Assembly (NCBI RefSeq): GCF_037042905.1
Contig: NC_087252.1
Coordinates: 23,734,401-23,798,400, forward strand
Length of the DNA: 64,000 bases
Direction: 5' to 3'
Origin: Lytechinus pictus
Lineage: Eukaryota > Echinodermata > Echinoidea > Temnopleuroida > Toxopneustidae
Part shown: in pieces, positions 46,235-59,500 of the stretch
Numbering within the stretch: the first letter of the stretch is position 1
Layout: every line of letters begins with the position of its first letter
Program-made: the position numbers and the translations under genes
The notes under the pieces: model-generated
Told to the model about the DNA's origin: nothing
The model's input: only the letters and a program-made list of their open reading frames with translations
Databases searched by the model: none

Positions 46235-47480
46235 CTTTCTTCACCTCTTTTTTCCACTCTTTCTTCCCTCTCCTCCTCTCATTCTCCCCTCCCACTCTCT
46301 CCCCCTCCTCCCCCCCCCTTCTCACATCTCATTCTGTACCCCTCTCTCTCCCTGTATCTGTTTTTTTTAGTAACTTCTGTAGGAACTCGGCAAAGCAGCT
46401 TTCCGCTGAAAATTACAAAATTGAATCAATCAGTCATAGTAGCTAAACCTTTTAGATGACAGAAAATACTCTCGGGCCTTTTTGGTTAAAGTGGAGATGA
46501 TGGCTGAGTAGGGATTCAAACTCAGACATTACAGTCATGAGTATAATGCTCTAACCATCAGACCACACGACCCCCCCCCCCTTCTCTTATTGGTAACTAT
46601 CTCGCTCACTCTCCTTTTCTCCCCTTTCTTTCTTGTACCTCTCTCTTTATCCCTCTCACTCTCCCCACCCCTCTAACCACCCCCCTCTCTCTCCCCCCCC
46701 CCACTACCTCTCACCCATTTCACTCTACCTCTCATTTCACGCACCCACTTTTATCTCTTTCTCTTTATCCCCAACCCTCAACCTTCCCCACCTTTGAAGT
46801 ATTCTCTCTCTCTCCACATATGACTCTAACTCTCATTTCACCCACTTCTCTTTCATCTTTCTTTTTATTTTATCCCCTCCACCCCATGAAGTTCTCGCTC
46901 TCCTTCCCTCTTCCTCTACCTCTCATTTCACCCACTCCTCTTTCTTCCCTTTCTCATTATTTGCCACCCCTTGCACCCCCTCGCTTCTCCCCCCCCCCCC
47001 CCCCTCTCTCCTCCCTGTACCTCACCGATCTTTCATCTCTTTCTCTTTTCCGGCCTTCATTCCTTCCTCTTAAAGCTTCTCATTTTTCTGTCTCGATCAA
47101 TAATCATTGGGCTAAAATTTCCCCATTTTGAAAAGCTGTTTGCCAAGTATTTGTTTTATAACTTTTATCAAAGTTCGCTGCTTTCATACTTTTCTAACCT
47201 TTTCTAACAAACCATTTTCTATTCAATCTCTATCTGCTCTGTTACCCTGCTCCCTTATCTCTCTCCTTTCTTGTTTACCCCTTATATCTCTTCCTCTCCC
47301 TTTCTCGTCCTACATTTAACTTCTCTGTTACTCTCCCTAGCTCACCCCCTCTCCCTACCTCCCTATGTATATCTACCTGCTCTAATCTTAAGTACACCTG
47401 TTGCTGTTCCCCACTCTTTTATGTGCACTCTCTCTCTCTCCCTCTCTCTTTCTTTCTCCCTCTCTCTCTCTCATTATCTT
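46235..47480. repeat. 1.2-kb pyrimidine-rich tract upstream of FAM234
   Basis: Plus strand is dominated by CTCTCC, CCCCTCTC and TTTCTC words, interrupted by a SINE head (46482-46573) and a unique stretch (about 47095-47225). The longest pure runs are near 46985-47005 and 47425-47475. Open frames across it (Ser/Leu/Pro-rich) are compositional. Confidence 0.85.
46482..46573 (-). mobile_element. tRNA-like SINE head
   Basis: Minus strand: GTGTGGTCTGATGGTTAGAG (A box region) and GAGTTTGAATCCCTACTC (B box) with tRNA-like spacing, flanked directly by CT-rich DNA. Truncated after the head. Confidence 0.6.
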
Positions 47481-47546
47481 ATAATGTACTTGCAGCTTTA
47501 GAATACTATCTATTGAAATTACCAACTGAATACCAAATACCCACAT

Positions 47547-47972
47547 GCAGGGTGCTACATAAGCACTTGCCTGATTGCCCAGGGCAAGTAAAAGTTAGAG
47601 TCGGGCAAGTGTTTTGAAGTAAAGACCAAAACTACTTGCCCGAATTGGGCAAGCAAAATTCTCACAGCAGAATGACCAAAATTAGGGTCGATATGATATG
47701 ATATTGACCCTAATTTTGGTCATGGCGGGCAAGATAACATCACTTTGGAAAAAGAAATGCAATAATAAGGTAGATCAGTTCATTTTAAAAGAGAGAAAAG
47801 GGTCAATGGTTTATAAACCGCAAAACTTTCTTTTGAAGAGGTAAAACCTTTTTTTTTTCAAGGATTTTTTCGGGCAAGTGAAATAGATTTTTGGGGCAAG
47901 TATATTCCAACTATTTAAAAAGTTCTTTGCCGGACCGGACAAGTGCTTCTAAAAAGTTATGTAGCACCCTGC
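47547..47972. mobile_element. MITE with GCAGGGTGCTACATAA terminus
   Basis: Inverted ends GCAGGGTGCTACATAAGCAC and TTATGTAGCACCCTGC, 4-bp duplication ACAT (47543-47546 and 47973-47976), and internal repeated GGGCAAGT / ACTTGCCC words. Non-coding, 426 bp. Confidence 0.83.
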
Positions 47973-47976
47973 ACAT

Positions 47977-50396
47977 GTATTTCCAGTAAGTTAAGTACTA
48001 GTATTTCAAATAGGATATTAGACAGAATGCATGATAAAAGTAGAATATTGATAATACTACGCAAAACAAACATACAAGGAAGGAAAAATGAGACATAAAA
48101 ACCTGATTCATACATAATATCATACATACTCAATATTATTTATTTCCATTTAAAAAATCAATCATTTTAAAAGACAAGGCAAGAGTTGGTTTGATTTGAG
48201 AATATCAAAAGCATGACATAATACCGGATATGAAATGTAGTATAAACATCATCAATCCATTACAAAAATCAGAAATAAATTACTCTTCTGTCAAAAATTC
48301 CCTTTTTTCAAATAAAAAGGAAAAATACCCTGCAGAGTTAATACAAAATAATGAGGAAATAAAATAAGTTACCTTAAATATGTATTCCTTTGGATACATC
48401 AATATGAGGGTTGTAGCACCATAAAAGCAGCATATATTTCCAATTGAAATGGTTTTCATAAAGAATAGGAAGATATAATGGTATATGTTTACTAAACAGG
48501 CTTTCAAATGTTTTTTCCTCTCTAATATGCACCAGATTTGATTCTTGAAAGCATGCTAAACATTGATTTCAGTAAAGAAATAAAGACATTAAGGGGTACA
48601 TATAAAATATATACACTGTACAATGCAATCAAACACAACTTTACATTAAGCTAAAAAGTTATCTATTTTGCTCAACTTTTAGTTTGAATTTGCATTTTGG
48701 TAGAATTGATAATTAGTACCTGATAAAAGGTGACAGAAATAAATAATAATAATTGTGAATTCATATTGTGCAATTTCTACATGGATATCCTAAAATGCAC
48801 ACTACAATAAAGGTGAAAATATAATAGACAAACATGAGTAGGTCAAAACAAAATGGAAGCCAAATATCTCTCTAAAATGCAATACAATAGAAGTGTCTGA
48901 TTTATTGAAAACTCTCTTGAAAAAGTTAAGTTTTCAGAAAAAAATAAAAAATGTACAATTCGCTGGATTGAGTGTAGATACCTAAAAAATGTTTGTGCCA
49001 TGTTTTGCTACCACTTTAAGGATCCAATCCAGTGTCTGTTAATTCCTGCATACACAAAACGACGTAGGATCTGGCAAACACCATAAAAAAATTGAACAGA
49101 ATTCATCACAAGTTGACATAAAAAAAACTCCCACAAAGAATATTGAAAATAATTCTCAATATTAGCAAATCTACTCATCCTGCTACTTAATGATGCATAT
49201 ACAAGCATTAAAAAAAACCTTAAGAAAATGATCATTAAACTTATAAAATACATGGATATATTTAAAACAGAGGTAGTGCTATCATTAAATTATATCAAAC
49301 CTAATCACAAATAACAATTACCTAAATTAACAGAGTCAGCAGAACATATGTATAAAGAGATAATTCATTGGTTCAATAAAAGTTTATTTTCAAGGATGCA
49401 CATATCACGTTACATAAAATGAAATAAATACACTTTTTAATGTAATAAGATTGGTTTGGTTCATGTAGTAAAATATCTAGTAAATTCATTCAATTTCACT
49501 TTTCGAACAACATACAACAGCTTATTACTTGAATACTGAAATAAGAGTTGTTTTTATTTTCAGATTTTCGGAAGACCACTCCAAAAATTTCCGCTGATTG
49601 ATTTGCTCATTATGGCACTATCATTGTGCATTTTAAGTCACAAATTTGAAAAAAGGCAGATACTACCAGGGTATTCATCCCCAATGAAAATTAAGCTTCA
49701 GTAGCACTGATTAGAGGCTGAATTAAATTGCTGATTGATAATGTTCCATGATAGGGTTTTTTTTCAAATGAACACAACTTCAGCCTTTCGAAAACAGTGT
49801 TTAAGCTATGCTTCTGTTTCGATGCTGTATCTTAATTTGTATCTATCTGAGCTCTGAATATGCATAACAAAATATAATGCATGCCCTGACATAGCAGCAC
49901 ACCTGTTTCGTTGCATAATCCGTTGATAGCTTTGATGGAAGCCCCCAGGTTATGGCAATAATAAATCACAGTGCTAAGGGGGCATTCCATGAAAGTAGTA
50001 GGCACTATCAAACTAAATTGTCAATGCTGAGACAATATCAGTGAAATCCTTGCTTTTGATTGGCTGAGAGCACTAGCCTCTGACTGTTACTATAGTAACT
50101 GTCAGAGGAAGACAACATTTCATTGCTTAATATTTTCATAAATCGGTCCCCCCCCTTCCCAAGTCCAAATTAAACAGTTTGCATAGCATGTATGTATCTT
50201 ATCAGCACACATAATATCAAAGCTCATCAAAAGATCTAAATCCGAGTCTGTACGACATAAACTTTTGTCCCTCTGCAGAAAAAAACTATCAAAGTCCTTG
50301 TAACGGAGTAGATCTCTTTAGAATGAATCCACATCGGATAATGGAGGGAGCTCAGTAAGTCTCCCCAAAGACAGTCTTTACATGTTCATATCCAAA
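47977..50396. other. Intergenic / BMPER 3' flank
   Basis: AT-rich sequence that should include the BMPER 3' UTR, whose end cannot be placed because minus-strand AATAAA-type hexamers are frequent. A dispersed repeat lies at about 49975-50160 (shared with 21035-21190). Confidence 0.5.
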
Positions 50397-50590
50397 CTAT
50401 AGAGGGCAGTCTTCAGGCATTATACATCTGAAATCGTGTAGTAACATTCCTGCCGGGCATTTACATCCCGGTATGCAATTTTCAAGTTGATTACATTCTA
50501 AAGAATCTTCTATCGTGTTGACTGTATCACAAGTTTGTACGCAGGGCGATGTGCACTCGTTGTACACTGCACCCTCTGGACACGAAATTG
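50397..50590 (-). CDS. BMPER: BMPER terminal exon: TIL domain and stop
   Basis: Acceptor TTCCAG. Reads [19 protein letters not shown]...[10 protein letters not shown]...[12 protein letters not shown] and TAG (50399-50397). Ten-cysteine TIL pattern; the last cysteine is three residues from the end. Confidence 0.94.
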
Positions 50591-53500
50591 CTGGAAAAAA
50601 GAAGAAAAAGGAAACACATTTGAATTAATGGGTACCAATAGAAATTACAAAATACATAGCAATCCTCGAAGCAACATGTCCTGGCTACGTTAAGTTATAC
50701 TGTTTATTTTTTCATAAAAAGAAACTGCTCATAACTGGGTAATAAAATCATGAAATACTCTTCAAAATGATAAGCACATTCAACAGAATAAATTTTCTAA
50801 AAATCAATGAAAGTTCATCAGAAACATATAATCATCTCCGGCAAATGAGCCACTTCTCAGCAAAAATCACCTTTAGGTTTTGAAATCATAGTAAAGAATA
50901 TCCAAATTCTTTCATTGAATGGTTGATAGATTTCACTTTTTTATTTGGGCAAACATGCAAACGCTTCAACTTTACTCACAGAATTTGATTTAAATCAATG
51001 TAATACACTTATTTTCTGGTATTCCAATGTACATGTAAAATGCACACAAGATTAAAACGAGTACCATCTCTAGAATTACCATCAATATAATTCTTACCTT
51101 GAAACTGTGTTTTATTACATTTATGATATGCATGTATGTTTCAAAATGAAAAGAAAAAGAGAAGGGTGCATACAAGACCGCCATTGAAAAATCATACTGA
51201 CAAGCAAGCTACAAATTAATGTCTTTTTACACTTTTGTAAGTTTAGTGAATTCACTAGTACCAACCACACAGAAACCTTCTAAGCGCTAACAGAGCAGTA
51301 ACCGTAGTCCATGTCACACATCTCTCGGATTGTGATGTCAAACATTTATCCAAGATGTTGATAATGTGTTGTAGTGACATCAGGCATTCGGACTTTGAAA
51401 CAGAGGGTCATGGGTTCGCATCCCAGCAATGGCTTAATATCCTTCGGCAAGAAATTCATCCACATTTTGCTGCACTTGACCCAGGTGAGGTGAATGGGTA
51501 CCCGGTAGGATTTATTCCTTGAACGCTTTAGCGCCTATTAATATGGCGGCTCAGCTACAGCCGGGGTAATAATATGATACCAAGTATCAAAGCGCAGTTG
51601 AGTATATGCACATAGTAACTGCCCTATATAAATGGACATATTATTATTATTATTATTATTATTATCACTACGACATTACTGGTTTTCGGTTTGCGCATTG
51701 TTAGCACTACCAATGTTCCTGTGTGGCCGGTACAGAAGAGTTAATGTGCAAGTTGCTTGTTTGATTGCCAAATCTCTTGGTTTTCATAGATTATACAGAA
51801 GTCCTATGGAGAAATAAAATAACTACGGACTTATTTTCAGATATTCCAATGTGAAATGTATAAAAGATCAAAACAAGTACCATACCTAGGACTAGCCATC
51901 AATATAATACTTGAAACTGTGTTTTATAACATTCATGTTATGCATGATGTTTCAAAATGAAAATAATAAGATAAGAGTGCATAAAAGACAGCCATTGAAA
52001 ATTATCCCAACAAGCAAAATTAATTACAAATTAACGTCTTTTCACACTTTTGTAATATAATTAGTCACTTCACCAGTACCAACCACACAGAAACGTTGTT
52101 AGCACTAACCGTAGGCCTAGTCACATATTTCAGATTGTGATGTCAAACATTCATCCAAGATGTTAATAATGGGTTGTTGTGACAACAGGCATTACTACGA
52201 CATTACCAGTCTCTGTTAGCGCATTGTTAGCACTAACAATGTTCCTTTGTGGCCAGTAAAGAAGTGCTAATTGTCAATGTTCTTGGTTTAATTGCCAAAT
52301 CTCTACTAGGTTTCATAAATCCATATAATTCGTATAAGGGAAGAAAATAACTGCAAACTTACCACAATAGTTGTCTCTTTGCCAGTCTATCATGATGCCT
52401 TTCTTTCTGGCTTCGTGTGAATACGCCGTTAATACATCGCATAGACACCTCTCATGGGCGGGACAGGCACAGAGGTCGTACATACAAGCATCAAAGAAAG
52501 GCAGGGGTGGGACTAAGGCATGGGCAGCAGCAAAAGGCTCTTCCTGTAGATGGTACAAGTGAAAAGGCATAAAGGGAGAAAGGAAATGATTACATAGATA
52601 CTACAGAACATTACTACAAAAATATTTTGAAAATACAGGGAAAAGTTCTTCCTACAGATAACTATAAGTGAAAAAATAAAGAAAAGAGATTTTTGCATTT
52701 GTATTATAGAACAATTATTACAAAAATATTATAGAAATATAAAGCAAATGGTTATTCTTACAGAGAGTAACAGTGAAAAAGAGAGAAAAGGAGATTTTTT
52801 CATTTGTACTACAGAACAATTATTATAAAAATATTATGGAAATATAAAGCGACTGGTTGTTCGTACAGATAGTATAAGTTGAAAAATTATATATAGAAAG
52901 AAAATAGATTATTACATAATTACTACAGAACAAATATCCTAGTAAGAGGTAATACAATGTCTTATTAGTGGAGCGTTGTGGCCCAGTGGATTAGTCTTCG
53001 AACTTTGAAACAGAGGGTCGTGGGTTCGAATCCCAGCCATGGCGTAATTTCCTTCGGCAAAAAACTGATCCACAATGTGCTGCACTCAACCCAGGTGAGG
53101 TAAATGGGTACCGGTAGGAAGTAATTCCTTAAAAAGCTGTGTGCGCTATGAATGCCTAGCTTAGCCGGGTAAAATAGGAGCGCCTTGAGCACCTAACAAG
53201 GTGGATATGTGCGCAATATAAATACCCTATATTATTATTACAAACATACCATACAAGCAAAAATGTTTGTATATTTAATTGGGCTAATTATGCAAGTCTA
53301 CAATGACAAAAGATACTTTGTTTTGTAAATATATATTGAAAGGAATCAAATCATAAGATGTATCATGTTTGAACAGATAGGAATTATACCAGGGATATAT
53401 TTAAAATGCATTTTATTCTAAAATCAAATTAAAGTGGACTGAAATTTAGTTCAAAGACGAAAATGAATGGGTTGGAAATCGAAATGGGAATGAGAATATG

Positions 53501-56500
53501 GAATGCTTGAAAAGTATACTTTATTTGGGTTGGGTTTTATCCAAAAGAGGGAAATAAATCTTGATCAGGATTGAATAAAACATTCCAGACATGGTGGCTC
53601 AGTGGTAGAACGCCGGCCTCCAAACGGTAGGCCGTGGGTTCTATCCCTGACCAAGTCATTACAAAGACTAAAAAATTAGTTCTTTTCCTTTCTTCTGAGA
53701 GGCTCAACGTTTAAGAATGGAGAAGAGTAATATTAGCATTATGTTATGCAGGGCCTGCTAAGATAGCAGTTCATAAGAGCTGAAGTGTCTAACCTGAGTA
53801 AAAGGATTATTATCATTATTATTATTACACTTATAATTAAGAAAATCTTTACCTTGAGTATTCTGCATCTGTCCCTTGCCATGAATTCCATATCGGCGTT
53901 GTCATTCCTTAGGCAAGGCGTCTGCTCGATACTCTCCTGGCATGAACATTCCGCATAATCACCAACTAAAAATGTGTTTCCAAATTCTGAGGCAGTCCCA
54001 CAGAGTGTTCCATTTGAAGCTCTGTAAGACATTTACATAAAAATTAATTATCTTTAATAATAATAATATGCAACATTTATATAGCGCTTAATACAAATAT
54101 TTCTAAACGCTGCATACTATTACCACGGCTTTAGCATGGCTACCCTGATTGGACACTCAACCATTCAAGGAGTTCCTTCCTACCGGGTACCCATCTACTA
54201 CACCTGAGTGAAGAGTGGCAAAGGAGATAAACACCTTGCCAAAGGATGCTAGTTCTGAGGTGGGATTTGAACCCTGGACCTTGTGGTTCAAAGTCCAGAG
54301 ACTTATCCACTAAGCCACAACACCTCTTTACATACCTACAGTTTAGTTAGCAGGAGGCAAGATTTGGGGAGGTATTGTAAAATATTCTCTGTCATTTATG
54401 ATAAGCCCTTTAATTTATTTCTTTCATATATTTTAGCATATAATTTCATTTCAAGTATGCCCCCTTTTTCATGGTGGGTCTAATTTCCACTTTGCCCATT
54501 TATTATCATATTTAATTTTGTCAAATGAAAATTTGGTTAATAAAATTTTCATCTAATCGTGTAGACTTAGTGATGTTAGACAAAATGGGTATAGCCTAAG
54601 TGGAAATTAGACAAAATGGTAGATAAGCAAAATGGCTATGACACCAAATTCTTAGTAGACTGTTTTGTTCAGAGATCAAAGACCAGCTATTCGCTAGATT
54701 TCATCAGTCGGCGGGAGATCACAGGCATTGTGTATATTGTGTATGGGGATTGGCTGTGATACTTGCGCGAGAAGAGAAGGAAATATGAGGGAATGAGCAA
54801 GGGTCCCTAATGTGGGAGTCTCACGCATAATGCAAGAGACTTAGCATGGCACCAAATGAGAAGTATTCTGAAGTCGGGTTTAATTTAAACTGGTTTTTAA
54901 ATTAATTTAAATTTAAAATTTAAACTTAAAACTGGTTTTAAGTTGTGGTTTAACTATGGAAAGCCACTTGTTACATGAATCTCCCACAGGAGAGGTTCAA
55001 AGTATTAGCTCATTTGACTCCCAAAACATTATTAACCGCCTGGGAAGGATAAGTATGAAAATTGTCTTCACCATTAAATAATTAGTGAAGAGCACAGTTA
55101 ACATGAGAAGCATTCACTGTAAACAAAATTTTGAAACGTTTGGCTTCCCATAATTTTAGCACAGAGTTAGACCATGGTCTAAGTTTAACCCGACTTCAGA
55201 ATACGGGCCAATGGGTGTAAACCAAGTGGCAGTTTACCAATGAAAGGGGTAATTCTTTGAAAAGGACTCACCTGAAGTCGTCATCAGGGTTACCATTGTA
55301 ATCACCACACAATCCACACAGCTGGCCTTCCCAGATGCCATCGGCTACAACCTCAGCGAAATGGGCGCCATCCCACGACAGCGATATGCCAATATTAGTA
55401 TGGACTACTATCATCAGACCTGGATAAGAAATAGTGAACAGTGAAAATTGAGAAGACTCTGAAAATTTAGACACATTGGCCCAAATTCACAAAGGTGGTG
55501 TTGAAAACTGTCACTCAAACCCACGGTTTATGTAGATTTCTTGTATAAATTACATTTTATTTACCATGTATATCAAAGAATGTCCAATTTTGCTTTTATC
55601 ATAGTGCGTCACATTTACGCCTGTCACCATGGTTAAGCATGCTTTCTTATTAATGAGTCCGATGCCTTGAACAGTGGACTCGTTAATTCAAATAGGGGAC
55701 CCAAAACCATCTCTGTAAATTTGGACAATAGATTTACAGGATTATTGAGAATAGATTTCTTGAATCAGATCAGTTTTGGGCTTTATACAAAATCAGCCCC
55801 ATCCAAGGATGGAGGTATACCAATGTTTGTATGAGTCATTATCATTGTACTTATTGAATAGGAAAACCATAAAAAATCCAAAATATTGTTGAACTGAAAA
55901 AATAATGGTTTTCTGCACCCTATCACAAACCTTAACAGTAGCATTTTCTTTATACATAACTGAGAAAAAGAATATATATTAAGAGAGACATAATGTAATG
56001 CAAAGGTGGGAGATAGCGTAAAACAGTAACAAGAATGAACTACAATTTAAAAAAGAAAGTAGAAGAGTTTATTGTAACATGAACTTAATAGCCTAATATC
56101 TTACCTATTTTTTGTATACTGAATTCTGGTTCATTGAGATAAGGTAGAGTGATTTCCTCTTTGTTCAGTCTGACAGCAAAGTTTGGTAAGAGATCGATGG
56201 TCACATTATGGACCTTGAAAGAGACAAGTTCCGTCCAAGATACAGCATAGGTTTCCTTTCCGTTGTTCTGTACTATGATCTAAAAGGGATGAAAGGACAT
56301 AAACATAAATTTACACAATATTGTTTGAAAGCAAGACTTTGTATTTGAATTTCCAGGGAAAATCACTATTTATTAATCACTCGATTATCTATCAAGTGAT
56401 CAAATGATGAATTGTCCATGACAGGACCCAGTCACAGGAAAGTTTACCATGGGCTGCAAATATGAAAGACCAATTTTGATTGGTTCCTGGAACTATTATC

Positions 56501-59500
56501 ATCATTACTATTATTATAATCTGTATTATTATCATCATTATTATCATTGAATTAATGGAACAATGCACTCATTTGGTGATAAAGTCAAGAAAAATATATT
56601 CATTTTGTCTCCAATGATACCACAATGGTATAACACATGCAACTGCTGTGTGAAGTATAGCTAAGAAAAAATCAAAGGCAGACCAGGTGGGATTCAAACC
56701 CACGACCCTCTGGATTACCATACCAGTGTCATATCCACTTATTATTATCATTACTTATTATTACTTGAATCATCACCATCATCATCTTCATCATAAATCA
56801 TTATCAATATCTTCATAAGCATACTGTCATTATTATTATCATCATTATTATTGTTATTACTGTTATCAAAGGGATCATTTTCACAAACCTCAAATTGGTT
56901 AGTGGTGCAGTCTTTACTGAGTGTGTAGGTACAGGTGCCTTGGAAGTCATGGAATCTCTTATCAAACGTCCTGTAATGAGGATCTCCAAACACTATACAA
57001 GATCCCATCTCTGGAAATGATTTCACAAGGAAAAGGGTAAACAAATACAGAATGAATATCTTCATGATATATTCAACATATCAAATAATAGTCTATTTGC
57101 AAAAAGGTAAGAATACACAGGAATAGGTTACTAAGAAATTGCAATGTCGTATCTTTTGGTTTTGGTGATATGCAATGAATTGAACAAACTTTATTCATGC
57201 ATTACATGCAGTTATGAACGTTTTGTTTCAAAACAGAAATAAATGAACATGAAAATCATGAACCAAGAATTACTTTATTAATAAATTATTCTAATATTAG
57301 AAAATCATAAATTCCATTCATGAAAGTATTAGCCAAATGCAAGTCATGAAATGCTGGCACCCATAAGGCATTTGCTCCGAACGTTTTATTTTTCGAAATA
57401 ACATTATCAATATAGTAGAATGAGCCTTTTGATGGAATTAAAGGAAACCAAAATCCAAGAAAAGAAGCAATCTTGGAAAGTGTAAAATGAGAGGAACAAT
57501 TAAAAAAAGTATCATCAAAATCCATTATAAAATAAGCAAGTTATGGACGTTTAAAAAGTGTTGTTGTGTTTTGTATGGGGATCCTCAAATTGGCAAACAT
57601 GCTTCAAAATTGCTAATTTTGTGGACAAGTCTCCATTTGTTTTGTACACAAATTTTCTGATTTTCACATTATCACCTCCTGACCTTGACATATGTGGTGT
57701 GAATGATATTTTCCCATGACGATTGTTGTGCTCAGAAGGAGGCAAGATGCAATTTGAAAGATAATGAGGAAAATCTGGAAATTTGTGTACAAAACAAATG
57801 GAGAGTTGTCCACAAAATCAGCCATTTTGAAGCACGTTTGCCAATTTAAGGATCCCCATAGAAAGTACAACAAGACTTTTTAAACATCCATAACTTGCTT
57901 ATTTCATAACCGATTTTGATGAAATTTTTAAAATTGTTCCTCTCATTTTACTCTTTCCAATAAGATTGCTTCTCTTCTTGGGTTTTGGTTTCCTTCAATT
58001 CAACAAGTTTTTCAAATGACTTACTTGGCACACATTCTTCACAGCATCCATCAGGTGCCATCTGTATTTCCTCTCCCTGTAACAAACAAAAAAAAACAGG
58101 GATGATCAATAATAATATGAATATTAATGCATAGTTGTGAAGTTGCGCCCCAGAGTGGTTATACTAGATCAATGGCACTTCAACATTTGGGGGAAGATCA
58201 TTTGCTCATGCATGCCCAATGCTAAGGGACAGACTTCCTGAAGACATCAACAATTGTATCTCTGTTGAGTGTTTCAAGAATTTTCTTAAAACCTTTCTTT
58301 TTACTTCTTAATTTCTTTTATGCGCCTTGAGCACTCTACAGGGTGGATTTGGCGCTTCACAAGTCACATGTATTATTATTATTATTATTATTGTTATTAT
58401 TATTATCATTATCATCATTATTATCATTATCATTATTATTATTATCATTATTACTATTATTATTATTATAATAACTATAATTATAATTATTATCATTATC
58501 ATTATCATTATTATTATCATTATTATTATTATTGTTGTTGTTTTTGTTATTATTATCATTATTATTATTATTATCATATTTAACATTGTATTATTATCAT
58601 TATCATTATAGATAGAGCAATTCTACGAAATAATCAACATGTTTGTATGTCCCACCCTCTTTGTTCTCCCTTCTATTTCTACTTCACCAACTGCCATGAT
58701 AATTTGTGAGCATTACACCTTTTCATATAAACAACAACAAAAAAGAGACAAATCATTTCAAGAAGTTAATTTACAGATAGGGGATCAACTATGCATATTC
58801 TACAGAAATGCCCATATGTTGGTTCATACCTTAAGGAGGTCATTCCTATAATGCAGTACAGGGGTCAGAAAAATATCAGTCTTTGAAAGAGGCAAATTTC
58901 TTATGACTTATACATTAATAACTCATGATCAGAAGGGGTAAAACAAACTAATCAATTTGGCAGAAGCAGTTTCCACTTACCCCAAGACAGTTCAGGACTG
59001 GGCATTCACGTCTTGAACAACGCGGGTTGCCACCCTCGCATCTACACTCCTGACATCCTATCATAAAACTCCCCCCTGCTGGAATGGTCTCACCCTGGAA
59101 TGTACACGGCAGGTTATCTATGGTCATAGAAAGGATGATGAGAAGGGAGAATTATGATAAATACATCAGACAATTATGAGAAATAAAGCATGAGAAAAGC
59201 AAGGGAAAATATATAAGGGAAATCATCAAGTGAAAAAGAAAATTATGAAGTTTTAATATTTTCAAATATTATGATGAAGTTTTGAAGTGAGAAGAAAATA
59301 ATTAGTAACAATTGTATTGGGATACACAACAACAAAAAAATAATGACAACATTAAATAAATGAAAATCATGCAGGTCAAAGACCATGAACGGACGGACCA
59401 TTCTCTGTTGGCTAATATAGTTTGAAGACTGAGTGAACTTACTTAATTGAAGAGCACCAGCACAGTGTTTACAGCAGTCGCCTTCTTCTTTGACCTGATC

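Noticed and set aside
46820-47501. Ser/Leu/Pro-rich open frames upstream of FAM234
   Set aside because: Produced by the CT-rich tract; low complexity and mutually overlapping.
52968-53050. tRNA gene candidate (good B box GGGTTCGAATCCC)
   Set aside because: The acceptor stem does not close, and a SINE body with shared landmarks follows directly; the other tRNA-like heads were rejected for the same reason.
58308-58611. Poly-Ile and poly-Tyr open frames on both strands
   Set aside because: ATT microsatellite following a LINE 3' end.
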